From positions 1,612,001 to 1,676,000 of the forward strand of contig NZ_JAMSHT010000001.1 of NCBI RefSeq assembly GCF_023805295.1: a DNA stretch of 64,000 nt, read 5' to 3'. This stretch comes from Sphingomicrobium sediminis. GTDB taxonomy: Bacteria > Pseudomonadota > Alphaproteobacteria > Sphingomonadales > Sphingomonadaceae. Positions 1 through 10,869 of this stretch are shown piece by piece (position 1 is the stretch's first letter; the number at the start of each line of letters is the position of its first letter). The notes under the pieces are model-generated. The model made no database searches and was not told the DNA's origin. It saw nothing but the letters and a program-made list of their open reading frames with translations. The translations under genes were made by a program, and so were the position numbers.

Positions 1-1
1 C

Positions 2-187
2 AAGGTCAGCGACGAAACCGATCTCGACATCGACTATTATGCGGCCGCGCGCTTCGCCGAAATCGGCGCGCGCGTGACCTATACGCTGGCGATGGAAGAC
101 GAGGCGCCGGAATGGAAGGAAGACAGCTATTTCGGCAGCTGGGCATCCTGGGTCCGCGCGATCCGCGCGGCGCGTCAGGGAGGCTGA
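2..187 (+). CDS. C-terminal fragment of an unrecognised protein
   Basis: An open frame enters from the left edge and ends at a TGA at 185-187, giving about 61 residues. Codon use is typical of the surrounding high-GC genes. The piece is acidic in the middle and ends in a W/R-rich helix-like stretch (motifs SYFGSWASW, RAIRAARQGG). I do not recognise the family from this tail. It is transcribed in the same direction as clpB, but 138 nt separate them and clpB has its own candidate control region. No function is assigned. Confidence 0.6.
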   Translation, partial: KVSDETDLDIDYYAAARFAEIGARVTYTLAMEDEAPEWKEDSYFGSWASWVRAIRAARQGG

Positions 188-189
188 TC

Positions 190-208
190 GCCCGCCCTTC
201 GGGTCGGG
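190..208 (+). other. GC-rich stem-loop with UUCG tetraloop
   Basis: Just after the stop of the left-edge gene, GCCCGCCC and GGTCGGGC flank a TTCG loop, giving an eight-position stem with one mismatch. It has no T-tract, so it is not a classical Rho-independent terminator. It may protect the 3' end or pause polymerase. Confidence 0.4.
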
Positions 209-261
209 CGCGCTTCGACGAGCGCTCCCGACCCATCGACAAAAATCGCCCACCGCCTCTT

Positions 262-281
262 GTGTGACGAAAAGGTCACAC
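262..281 (+). promoter_or_regulatory. Perfect inverted repeat in the clpB promoter region
   Basis: GTGTGAC and GTCACAC are perfect 7-bp arms around a 6-nt spacer (GAAAAG), 45 nt upstream of clpB. A CTTG just upstream (259-262) and CCATAT just downstream resemble the halves of an alphaproteobacterial heat-shock (sigma-32) promoter, but the spacing is not ideal. The repeat could be a repressor site for clpB or an mRNA hairpin. It is not a CRP site because its half-sites are 8 nt apart instead of 6. Confidence 0.45.
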
Positions 282-325
282 CATATCGCCGGAAACCCGA
301 GGATTTTCGTTGAGGGGCGGACAAG

Positions 326-2914
<2,589 letters not shown>

Positions 2915-2924
2915 AAGGCGGTTC

Positions 2925-4379
2925 ATGAATCAGAACCAATCGACCGTCGCGCAGGCCGTTGACGCCCTGAAGCAGGGCGCGCGCAACAAGGCCGTCAATC
3001 TCCTCCAGAAGGATCTCGCAGAAGGGCCTCGCAGCGGTGAGCGCTGGGCGAGCGTCGAACGTCTCGCCACGCAGATCGGCGAGATCGACATCGCGCTCGA
3101 AGCGGCGCGCCGCTTTGCCAAGACGCAGCCCATGCGGCTCGAACGCGTGCTGCATTATTGGGGCTCGCTCGCAGCGCATGGCCGCGCCGACCTCGTCGTC
3201 AAGGAAGCTGCCAAGCTGCCCGACAATGTCCGCGCGCAGTCGCATGTCCAGCACCTGCTGGGTACGATCGCGACCAACCGCGGCGACACCGAGGCGGCCG
3301 AGACGCACCTGCGCAACGCCATCAAGAACAGCAACTTTGCACCGTTCAGCTGGTTCGCGCTGGCGATGATCAAGACGTTTAGCGCGGACGATCCCGATCT
3401 GGCCGCGATGGACGCGCTGGAAGAGCAGGCCAAGCAATTGCCTGCCGATCCGCGGTCGCGCTTTGCCTATGCGCGCGCCAAGGCGCACTTCGACGCCGGC
3501 AATATCGACAAGGCGATGGAGCTATATGGCGAGGGTGCAGCGCTGCGCCGGACCGTCGAGAAAATGGACCTCGACCAGATGGAGAAAGCCGTCGATGCGC
3601 TGCTCGACGCGTGGGACAGCGACGCCATCAAGGCGCTGACGCCATCCACGCACAAGGGCTCGCGGGCCATCTTCGTCAACGGCTTGCCCCGTTCGGGCAC
3701 GACGCTTGTGGATTCGCTGCTCAACGCCCATTCGAAGGTGGATGGCGGCGCCGAGATCAATCTCGTTCGCCCGGCACTCCTTCCCGTCGGCGGCGTCATG
3801 CCGCAGGCGGCCAAGGGCTTCGAGACGCGTCACTCTGGCGATGACCCTTGGGGCCATCTCGCCGAGAAGTACGAGAACTTGCTCGAGCAACGTTTCGGCA
3901 AGGGCGGTCATGTCGTCGACAAGACCCTGTTGCAGGGCCAGATGGTGCCCTTGCTCTTCCAGATGCTGCCCGACGCGCGGATGATCTGGCTGCGCCGTGA
4001 TCCCGAGGACATGGCCTGGTCGACCTATCGCAACTATTTCGCGAGCCCCGTGCCGTGGAGCTGGTCGTTCGAGGACATCGCCCGCTACTACAAGATCGAG
4101 GATCGCGTGCATGCCAAGATGGCCGCGCTCTTCCCCGAGCACATCCTGACCGTGCAGTATGAAGAACTGGTCCAGGATCCCGAAACGTGGATCGGCAAGA
4201 TCCTCGATCATGTCGGCCTGGAGCATGAAGACGGCATCGCCGACTTCCATCGCGCCGATCGCGACGTCCAGACGGCCAGTGTGGCGCAGGTGCGCGAGCC
4301 GATCAGCGCTAGCAAGATCGGCCAGGCCAAGGCTATCGACACATGGCTGGAGCCGTTCCGCAAGGTCTATAACGGCTAG
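2925..4379 (+). CDS. TPR-containing sulfotransferase family protein
   Basis: The 484-residue protein has an N-terminal half of helical tetratricopeptide-like repeats (about 1-235) and a C-terminal sulfotransferase domain. The 5'-phosphosulfate loop is visible as NGLPRSGTT (about 252-260), and a 3'-phosphate-binding segment as WLRRDPEDMAWS further on. Such proteins are predicted to move sulfate from PAPS to an unidentified acceptor. The ATG at 2925 is chosen because AGAAGG lies 6 nt upstream; an earlier TTG overlapping clpB lacks this. Only 10 nt separate it from the clpB stop, so co-transcription is likely. A strong terminator follows. The acceptor is unknown, and a small-molecule or a protein target are both possible. 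Confidence 0.85.
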   Translation: MNQNQSTVAQAVDALKQGARNKAVNLLQKDLAEGPRSGERWASVERLATQIGEIDIALEAARRFAKTQPMRLERVLHYWGSLAAHGRADLVVKEAAKLPDNVRAQSHVQHLLGTIATNRGDTEAAETHLRNAIKNSNFAPFSWFALAMIKTFSADDPDLAAMDALEEQAKQLPADPRSRFAYARAKAHFDAGNIDKAMELYGEGAALRRTVEKMDLDQMEKAVDALLDAWDSDAIKALTPSTHKGSRAIFVNGLPRSGTTLVDSLLNAHSKVDGGAEINLVRPALLPVGGVMPQAAKGFETRHSGDDPWGHLAEKYENLLEQRFGKGGHVVDKTLLQGQMVPLLFQMLPDARMIWLRRDPEDMAWSTYRNYFASPVPWSWSFEDIARYYKIEDRVHAKMAALFPEHILTVQYEELVQDPETWIGKILDHVGLEHEDGIADFHRADRDVQTASVAQVREPISASKIGQAKAIDTWLEPFRKVYNG

Positions 4380-4405
4380 CGCTTCCCAGCAGTCGAACAA
4401 GCAAA

Positions 4406-4443
4406 GGGCCGCCCGGTGATGTACCGGGCGGCCCTTTCTTTTT
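4406..4443 (+). terminator. Rho-independent terminator of clpB-sulfotransferase unit
   Basis: Perfect 12-bp stem (GGGCCGCCCGGT / ACCGGGCGGCCC) with a 5-nt loop, followed by TTTCTTTTT. It sits 27 nt after the sulfotransferase stop. Confidence 0.92.
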
Positions 4444-4473
4444 GGCGCACATTCTCGCGCCCAACCTTCACGC

Positions 4474-4515
4474 AAAAAGAAAGGGGGCGGGCCGAAGCCC
4501 ACCCCCCTCTTTTTG
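4474..4515 (-). terminator. Terminator of the TonB receptor gene, probably bidirectional
   Basis: A stem of AGGGGGCGGGC with GCCCACCCCCCT (one G-U pair) has a CGAA loop and is flanked by an A-tract on one side and a T-tract on the other, so it can stop transcription from both strands. It lies 23 nt beyond the receptor stop. Confidence 0.85.
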
Positions 4516-4538
4516 GCTGTCGCCTTTTAAGCCGAAGC

Positions 4539-7500
4539 TTAGAAGGTGACGTCGATGCCGAACCGGAGGCTCCGCGGGGCCTGGTAGCCCGACGGGAGGT
4601 CGTAGTTCGGGTTGGCGATGACCGAGGTCGGTTCGCCATCAGCATTCGACGTCGCGATGTCGCGGTCACCAAACTCGTTACGCTGCGTGACAGCCTGCGA
4701 GTTCAGGACGTTGAACGCGTTAACCGTGAAGGCGATCTGACGATCGTTGCCCATATCCCAGTTGTAACGCGCCGACAGGTCGAGCGTGCTGACCCAATCG
4801 GTCTCCGACGCGGTACCGCGCTGGATGCCCTGCAGGCCGCAGAAGTTCGACGCCGCACCGTAGAGGTTACCGAACACGTCGGTCGGGTGGAAGCCGAAGC
4901 AGCTCAGCGGACGCGGGCTGTCAACCGACAGGTTCGCACCGATGACCAGGCCTTCGAGCGGCTGATAGGCGCCGAAGAGCTTGATGCGGTGGGTACGATC
5001 GTTCGGCAGACGGCCTTCGGCGAAGTCGACGAAGCCCGGCTGGTCGAAGTCCTGCGTGATACCAGCGTCATCCTGACCGAAGTCGGACTGGACGTAGCCT
5101 TCGGTGTTACCGTAGCTGCGCGACCAGGTGTACGAACCACCCAGGCTCCAGCTGCCGTCCCACGGACGGTTGAAGGTGACTTCAACAGCGTCATAGGTAC
5201 GGGTGGCTTCGCCGTAGGGCAGGTCTTCCGCCGCGAAGGTCACGATTTCACAAGCACGCGGGTCGGTATCGCACAGCGCATCACCGTCGAGCAGGACCGT
5301 GAGGTCGCCGCCGATGTTGTAGGTGGTGTACTGGTGGAAGCCGGTCCAGATGCTTTCGCAGCCGACGATGCCCACTTCTTCGCAATACTCGAGAACGACG
5401 ATGTCGATCGCGGCGTCTTCGGCCGTACGGTCGAGGTTGCGATGGATGTAGGCGATACCACCGGTGAACGAACCGAAGTCGTGCTCGTAACCGATGATGT
5501 ATTCCGACTGCTTGGTGGCTTCGAGGTTCTCAGCGAACGCAGCCTGGCTGTCCGGAACCGAACCGTCACCGGTCACGCGGCAGGTGTTGCCACCAGCAGC
5601 GTTCGGGTTGAGGCGGAACGGGCAGGGCGAGCCATAACGGCTGTCGACCGCGTCGGTGATCTGGTTGCCCGAGAAATCGGGAACCGTGACACCGCCGACC
5701 GTCTGGAAGCCTTCGAAGTCGAAGCGCTCACGGAAGAAGAACTCGGTACCGGCAAAGCGGAACGCCGTGTTCGAAGCAACCGGGAGGTAGTACTGGCCAA
5801 AGAAGCCGTACAGCTTGCCTTCTTCATTGTCCCACAGGTCGTAGGTGAAGCCGAGACGCGGCGCGATGTTGTTGTCGAGCTCCACGAAGGTCGAACCGTC
5901 GGCCTTCTTCAGCTTGAAGTCGTCGCGACGCAGACCGAGGTTCAGCGTCAGACGCTCATTCACCTTCCACTCGTCCTGGATGTAGAACGCCTGGTTCACA
6001 CCGTCGAACGCACCACCCGAGTTGAAGTAGATCTGATCCTGGACCAGGCCCACGCTGCCGTCCGAACGACGACCCGGGAAGATGATGTAGTAGATGCCCG
6101 CACCGCCGACACCGGCGTTGTAAGCTTCCGAGGTGATGAGGTTGTTAGCGAACAGGAAGTCACCGCCGTTGTAGATGGTCGCACGCGACAGCGTGGTCTC
6201 TTCAACGTCGAAGCCTGCACGGATGTGGTGCTCACCGAGGACGTCGAAGTACAGATCGACGTCACCACGATAGAACTTACGCTCGGTTTCGTACGGAGCG
6301 GTCGTGCTGGTCGTGGTCTGGTTGCCGACGAACGAACCATCCGGAACACCGTTGACGGTCTGACCCGAGAAGTTGACGTACGGCGGTTCGGCAGCAGCCG
6401 CACCGAGCGCAACGTTGTCGAAGCGGTCTTCCATCTTACCGTAGGCAGCCGAGACGGTCAGCCAGTCGGTGAAGTTGCCGGTATACTTACCGACCCAGTT
6501 GACGCCACCGAAGTTGAAACGGCCGGTCTCGCTGTAGCCACCGATCGAGAAGCCATCGGCAGTCTCAGCATAAGGCGCACGGGCCTGCTGGGTCTGGCGA
6601 CGGGTGTCGAAGATGGTGAATTCGAGGTGCTGGCTGTCGATCGGATATGCATCGACCTTAACACCCCAGAACGGGTCGTTCTGGATGTTGCGGGTCGAGA
6701 AGCTGTTCGGACGGCTGACCGTGCGGCTCTCGCTTTCGCGGAACTCGATCAAACCATAGACGAACAGGCGATCCTTGATGACGGGCATGCCGGCTTCGAG
6801 GACGGCCGAGTAGCTCTGGGCATAATCGGCTTCACGGTTCGTGGTGTTTTCACAGGTGAACGTCGTGAAGGTGTTGTCGTCGTAGTTGCAGGTCTCGAAG
6901 TCCTTACCGGTCGAACGACCCCAGTCGGGCGACCAGTCGAGGTGGATACCACCGAAGAATTCGTTCGAACCCGACTTGGTGACGGCGTTGACGATACCAC
7001 CGGTCGCACGACCGAATTCGGCCGGATAACCGCCCGACTTCACTTCGACCGAACGATACATGTCGAACGGCACGCGAGCCGAACCCAGGTAGTTGTCGAA
7101 GTTGGTGATGTTGAGGCCGTTCACGTAGTAAGCGTTCTCAGCGACCGACGAACCACCGATCGAGGCGAGGTTACCGAAGGCCGAGTCACCCTGGGTCGTG
7201 CCCGGGGCGAGAAGAACGACCGACGTCAGGTCGCGGGGAAGCGGAACGCGCGTGGTCAGCTCTTCGACGTCGACGTTAAGGCCCAGCGTAGTGCCCTCGA
7301 AGTCGTTAATGAACAGACCGGTGCCGGTGATGACGATCGGATCGCTCGCGAGCGTGATGTCACCGACGGCGTTCTGCGAACCGAGAAGACGGAAGTCTTC
7401 GGCGCGGTAAACTTCTTCACCGCCCTGCATCACGGTCAGGGTGTAGGTGCCCTGCGGCACGTTACCGAAGCGGTAGTTACCGCTCGAGTCCGAAACCGTC

Positions 7501-7703
7501 GTACGGCTCTGACCCTGGTTACCGACCAGCATGATTTCTGCGCCAGCGACCGGGGCACCACCTTCATCGGTGACCGTCCCGCTCAGCTGCGCGTTGGTAA
7601 AGTCCTGTGCGGCCGCCGGGGCCGCGGCGATAAACGAACCTGCCGTTCCCGCCCCCAGGAGCGCAAGAGCCGAAGCCGTTGCGCGCAAAGTAGCTTTCTT
7701 CAT
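4539..7703 (-). CDS. Oar-like TonB-dependent outer-membrane receptor
   Basis: The 1054-residue protein starts with a clear signal peptide ending AAPAAAQ (about 33 residues). A carboxypeptidase-regulatory-like beta-sandwich follows (about 37-115), then a TonB-box-like DPIVITG, a plug domain (motifs LPRDLTSVVLLAPG, GGYPAEFGRATGG) and a large beta-barrel ending in aromatic-terminated VTF. This is the Oar/SusC-like architecture used for import of large or unknown substrates. The ATG at 7703 has GGAG 8 nt upstream; the frame continues upstream only as spurious sequence. Five closely spaced cysteine pairs in the barrel may be loop disulfides. The gene is monocistronic, with a terminator downstream. 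The substrate cannot be told from sequence. Confidence 0.92.
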   Translation of the reverse strand: MKKATLRATASALALLGAGTAGSFIAAAPAAAQDFTNAQLSGTVTDEGGAPVAGAEIMLVGNQGQSRTTVSDSSGNYRFGNVPQGTYTLTVMQGGEEVYRAEDFRLLGSQNAVGDITLASDPIVITGTGLFINDFEGTTLGLNVDVEELTTRVPLPRDLTSVVLLAPGTTQGDSAFGNLASIGGSSVAENAYYVNGLNITNFDNYLGSARVPFDMYRSVEVKSGGYPAEFGRATGGIVNAVTKSGSNEFFGGIHLDWSPDWGRSTGKDFETCNYDDNTFTTFTCENTTNREADYAQSYSAVLEAGMPVIKDRLFVYGLIEFRESESRTVSRPNSFSTRNIQNDPFWGVKVDAYPIDSQHLEFTIFDTRRQTQQARAPYAETADGFSIGGYSETGRFNFGGVNWVGKYTGNFTDWLTVSAAYGKMEDRFDNVALGAAAAEPPYVNFSGQTVNGVPDGSFVGNQTTTSTTAPYETERKFYRGDVDLYFDVLGEHHIRAGFDVEETTLSRATIYNGGDFLFANNLITSEAYNAGVGGAGIYYIIFPGRRSDGSVGLVQDQIYFNSGGAFDGVNQAFYIQDEWKVNERLTLNLGLRRDDFKLKKADGSTFVELDNNIAPRLGFTYDLWDNEEGKLYGFFGQYYLPVASNTAFRFAGTEFFFRERFDFEGFQTVGGVTVPDFSGNQITDAVDSRYGSPCPFRLNPNAAGGNTCRVTGDGSVPDSQAAFAENLEATKQSEYIIGYEHDFGSFTGGIAYIHRNLDRTAEDAAIDIVVLEYCEEVGIVGCESIWTGFHQYTTYNIGGDLTVLLDGDALCDTDPRACEIVTFAAEDLPYGEATRTYDAVEVTFNRPWDGSWSLGGSYTWSRSYGNTEGYVQSDFGQDDAGITQDFDQPGFVDFAEGRLPNDRTHRIKLFGAYQPLEGLVIGANLSVDSPRPLSCFGFHPTDVFGNLYGAASNFCGLQGIQRGTASETDWVSTLDLSARYNWDMGNDRQIAFTVNAFNVLNSQAVTQRNEFGDRDIATSNADGEPTSVIANPNYDLPSGYQAPRSLRFGIDVTF

Positions 7704-7889
7704 TAATATATCTCCGTTGAAATCGAGTGGGATATCCCCGCCCAAAATTCCCCGCAGGTGCACAAACACGCCCACGTGATTCTCGGTGTAGAGGGAGAAC
7801 CCCCCGGTCTGTAAAGGAAAGAGCGGGGGCGTAACGGCTTTTGTTACCGACCTGTGTCACTCATGCCACAGGGGTGTGCAGCCGCATTT
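7704..7889 (-). promoter_or_regulatory. Leader and promoter region of the TonB receptor
   Basis: This 186-nt gap between the DUF2093 gene and the receptor start must hold the receptor promoter. A possible sigma70-like element on the minus strand is TTTACA, 17 nt, TCTACA, about 110 nt before the ATG; the -10 is poor. No clear operator is seen. Confidence 0.3.
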
Positions 7890-8108
7890 TTAGCCCTGAA
7901 TGCCGCCCTTTGCGCGCTGTTCGGCGGCAAGGCTCGCCGCGGCGTCGACATAGGCTTCCTGGCGCTCGACCGACCAATATTTGAGTTCGGCGAGCGGGAT
8001 GATCGTTCCGGTAACGGCACAACGTACATGGTCGCCATGGGCGATCAGGCGAAAGGTGCCGTCCCCATAGTGAATGCGTGCTTCGCGTCCGCCGCCCATC
8101 AACATCAT
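7890..8108 (-). CDS. DUF2093 family small protein
   Basis: The 72-residue protein begins at an ATG whose last two bases overlap the xseA stop (ATGA), so it is translationally coupled to xseA. The core pattern (IHYGDGTFR...[28 protein letters not shown]) fits the DUF2093 family, which is known next to xseA in alphaproteobacteria. The role is unknown. One short positively charged beta-rich core and a C-terminal helix can be seen. There is no signal peptide, so it is expected to be cytosolic. Confidence 0.82.
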   Translation of the reverse strand: MMLMGGGREARIHYGDGTFRLIAHGDHVRCAVTGTIIPLAELKYWSVERQEAYVDAAASLAAEQRAKGGIQG

Positions 8109-9532
8109 GCGTCTCCGTTGTCGCCCGTATCGAACAGGCCGCGTTGGCCTTCGGGCGTCTTGGGCGCTCGATAGGATGTCTTGCGGCGCGGTGCAACGGG
8201 TGCGGAAGGCGGTGTCTTGCCGGCGGGAACCACATCGGCCGTGCCATCGCCGAAGTGCAGGGTAAGCGCATCGGCAGCGCTCGCCTGCTTGGCCGTCGTC
8301 ACCACCGAATCGCCCGCCGTCACGCGGGCATAGCCGCGCGAGAGCGGTCGGTCGGGATGGACGAGCTTGGCCATGTCCCACTGCGCGGTGAGCCGCTCGG
8401 CCCGCCGGTCGATGGCCTGATCGATGAGGCGCCGGTCGAGGCGGCCCGCAATGCCGGCCAAGTCGCCGCGTGCGCTCGAGGCGCTGCTGACCAGACCGCG
8501 CTGGAGGCGCCTCGACATCTCATCCAGCCGCCGGGTCGGCTCCTCGACGAGGCGTGTCGGGGCGGGCCAACGGTCGGTGAGGCTTTGCTGGCGTTCGGCC
8601 ATGCGATCGAGCTGGCGACGCAGGGCGCCGGCCGCACGCTCGCCCTGTTCGCCGATCCAGCCGCGCAATTCGGCCAGCACCGGCACCGCCATTTCCGCAG
8701 CAGCGGTCGGCGTCGGCGCGCGCTTGTCGGATACATAGTCGATGAGGGTCGTGTCGGTCTCGTGCCCCACCGCGCTGATGAGCGGGATGGAACAGGCGGC
8801 GGCGGCGCGCACCACGACTTCTTCGTTGAAGGCCCACAGATCCTCGATCGACCCGCCCCCGCGCGCGACGATGAGAAGGTCGGGACGCGGCACGGGGCCA
8901 TCTGACGTCATGGCGTCAAAGCCATTGATCGCCGCTGCGACCTGTCCCGCCGCGCTCTCACCCTGCACCTGCACGGGCCAGAGGATGACACGGGTGGGGC
9001 AGCGGTCGTGGAGCCGATGGAGGATGTCGCGGATCACCGCGCCGGTCGGCGAGGTGACGACCCCGATGACCTTGGGAAGGTAAGGCAGCTCTTGCTTGCG
9101 CGCGGCATCGAACAGGCCCTCGGCTGCCAGCTGCTTCTTGCGTTTCTCGAGCAGCGCCATGAGCGCGCCCTCGCCTGCCAATTCCAGGCTGTTGACGACG
9201 ACCTGATATTTGGAACGGCCGGGATAGGTGGTGAGCTTGCCGGTCGCGACGACCTCGGCGCCATCCTCGGGCGCGAAAGCGAGGCGCTGCGCCTGGCCGC
9301 GCCACAGCACCGCATCGATCACCGCATCCTCGTCCTTCAAGGCGAAGTAGCAATGGCCCGAAGCAGCCCGTTTCCAGCCGGAAATCTCGCCGCGCACTCG
9401 GACATTGCCGAACGCGCCCTCGACCGTGCGCTTCAATGCCGCAGACAATTCGCCGACGCTTTGCGCGGGCGCATTGTCGCCAGCCTTCTCGCTCGCTAAC
9501 AGGCCTGAAGATGTCGGATCGGGAGAGACCAT
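8105..9532 (-). CDS. xseA: Exodeoxyribonuclease VII large subunit
   Basis: The 475-residue protein matches the usual XseA length. An N-terminal OB-fold ([14 protein letters not shown]...VRGEISGWK) is followed by the conserved catalytic region ([46 protein letters not shown]) and a long C-terminal coiled coil. With XseB it degrades single-stranded DNA processively in repair. The start at 9532 is chosen because AGGA lies 7 nt upstream and the N-terminus then matches the family. This ATG overlaps the purD ATG on the other strand, so each promoter must lie inside the other gene's coding region. xseB is not in the window. Confidence 0.95.
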   Translation of the reverse strand: MVSPDPTSSGLLASEKAGDNAPAQSVGELSAALKRTVEGAFGNVRVRGEISGWKRAASGHCYFALKDEDAVIDAVLWRGQAQRLAFAPEDGAEVVATGKLTTYPGRSKYQVVVNSLELAGEGALMALLEKRKKQLAAEGLFDAARKQELPYLPKVIGVVTSPTGAVIRDILHRLHDRCPTRVILWPVQVQGESAAGQVAAAINGFDAMTSDGPVPRPDLLIVARGGGSIEDLWAFNEEVVVRAAAACSIPLISAVGHETDTTLIDYVSDKRAPTPTAAAEMAVPVLAELRGWIGEQGERAAGALRRQLDRMAERQQSLTDRWPAPTRLVEEPTRRLDEMSRRLQRGLVSSASSARGDLAGIAGRLDRRLIDQAIDRRAERLTAQWDMAKLVHPDRPLSRGYARVTAGDSVVTTAKQASAADALTLHFGDGTADVVPAGKTPPSAPVAPRRKTSYRAPKTPEGQRGLFDTGDNGDA

Positions 9533-10787
9533 GAAAATCCTGCTTTTGGGTTCGGGCGGACGCGAAGATGCGCTGGCCTGGCGGCTTTCGCAATGTCCCA
9601 GCTGCGAGCAACTGGATGTCGCGCCTGGCAATCCCGGCATGGAACGCTGGGCCGATGCGCGGCACGATCTCGATCTGGGGGATCTGAACGCCACGATCAA
9701 GCTTGCACAAGACCTGGGCAGCGATCTCGTCGTGGTGGGCCCCGAAGCGCCACTCGTCGATGGGCTCGGCGACATGTTGCGTGATGCGGGCATTGCCTGC
9801 TTCGGCCCCGACAAGGAACCGTCACAGCTGGAAGGCTCCAAGGGCTATACCAAGCGCCTGTGCGCCGAAGCCGGCATTCCCACCGCGGCCTTCGACGAAG
9901 TGCGCGGCATGGAAGCGGCCTGCAAGGCGCTCGACCGCTTCGGATGCCCGGTCGTGGTCAAGGCGGACGGGCTCGCCGGCGGCAAGGGCGTCACCGTCGC
10001 GATGAGCCGCGACGAAGCCGAAAAGGCGATCGAAGAGGCAGGCGATGCGCCGCTGGTCATCGAGGAATTCCTGGAGGGCGAAGAAGCCAGCCTGTTTGCG
10101 CTGGTCGACGGCGAAACCGCAGTGTTCCTAGCATCCGCACAAGACCATAAGCGCGTCGGCGAAGGCGATACCGGGCCCAATACGGGCGGTATGGGCGCCT
10201 ACAGCCCCGCACCGGTCCTGACCGACGAGTTGGCCGAGCAGGCGATGCGCGATATCGTCATCCCCACCGCAAAGCATCTTGCCGACAAGGGCCATCCCTA
10301 TCGCGGCGTTCTTTATGCGGGCCTGATGCTGACAGAGGACGGGCCCAAGCTCATCGAATATAATGTCCGCTTCGGCGATCCCGAATGCCAGGTCGTGATG
10401 CCGCGCATTGCCGGCGACCTTGGCGAGATCCTGATGGCGGTGGCGACAGGCAAGCTCGCCGAGGCCGACGATCTTGCGCTGGAAGACGCGCATGTCATGA
10501 CCGTCGTCCTGTGCGCCAAGGGCTATCCCGCCAGCCCCGCCAAGGGCGGCACGATCTCCGGTATCGAGACCGCCGAAGAAAATGGAGCGATCATCTTCCA
10601 GGCCGGCACGGCGCATGGCGAGGACGGCGCGCTGGTCGCCTCAGGCGGGCGGGTCCTCAACGTCACCGCAGCCGGTGCCGACCTCAAGGAAGCCCGCGAT
10701 GCGGCATATGTCGCGCTCGACAAAATCGACTTTGCCGACGGCTTCCACCGCGGCGACATCGGGTGGCGCGAGCTAGAGCGACATTAA
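9531..10787 (+). CDS. purD: Phosphoribosylamine-glycine ligase (GARS)
   Basis: The 418-residue ATP-grasp enzyme catalyses the second step of purine synthesis, joining glycine to 5-phosphoribosylamine. The N-terminus [17 protein letters not shown] is diagnostic. The ATP-grasp core shows [13 protein letters not shown], the signature GDPECQ within [15 protein letters not shown], and [11 protein letters not shown]. The start has GGGAG 8 nt upstream. It is divergent from xseA with overlapping start codons. It appears monocistronic; the next gene is 82 nt away behind a possible operator. Confidence 0.96.
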   Translation: MKILLLGSGGREDALAWRLSQCPSCEQLDVAPGNPGMERWADARHDLDLGDLNATIKLAQDLGSDLVVVGPEAPLVDGLGDMLRDAGIACFGPDKEPSQLEGSKGYTKRLCAEAGIPTAAFDEVRGMEAACKALDRFGCPVVVKADGLAGGKGVTVAMSRDEAEKAIEEAGDAPLVIEEFLEGEEASLFALVDGETAVFLASAQDHKRVGEGDTGPNTGGMGAYSPAPVLTDELAEQAMRDIVIPTAKHLADKGHPYRGVLYAGLMLTEDGPKLIEYNVRFGDPECQVVMPRIAGDLGEILMAVATGKLAEADDLALEDAHVMTVVLCAKGYPASPAKGGTISGIETAEENGAIIFQAGTAHGEDGALVASGGRVLNVTAAGADLKEARDAAYVALDKIDFADGFHRGDIGWRELERH

Positions 10788-10830
10788 ATTTCCGTTCATC
10801 GAAGACTCAGCTTGCTCCTGCGATCCCGGG

Positions 10831-10852
10831 GATGTTGATACATTATCACATC
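10831..10852 (+). promoter_or_regulatory. Palindromic operator candidate upstream of the vWA gene
   Basis: TGATA-CAT-TATCA is a perfect 5-bp inverted repeat, extended to GATGT / ACATC on the flanks with one bulged base. It lies 17 nt before the ATG, where a repressor could block initiation. No matching regulator is visible nearby. Confidence 0.35.
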
Positions 10853-10869
10853 TAAAAAGGGAGCGCGTA

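Noticed and set aside
262..281. clpB upstream palindrome as a CRP/FNR site
   Set aside because: The TGTGA and TCACA half-sites are 8 nt apart, not 6, and the arms are GTGTGAC/GTCACAC; the classical spacing is not met.
4416..7706. Plus-strand frame of 1096 codons over the TonB receptor
   Set aside because: It is the shadow of the receptor on the minus strand, which has a signal peptide, TonB box and barrel pattern.
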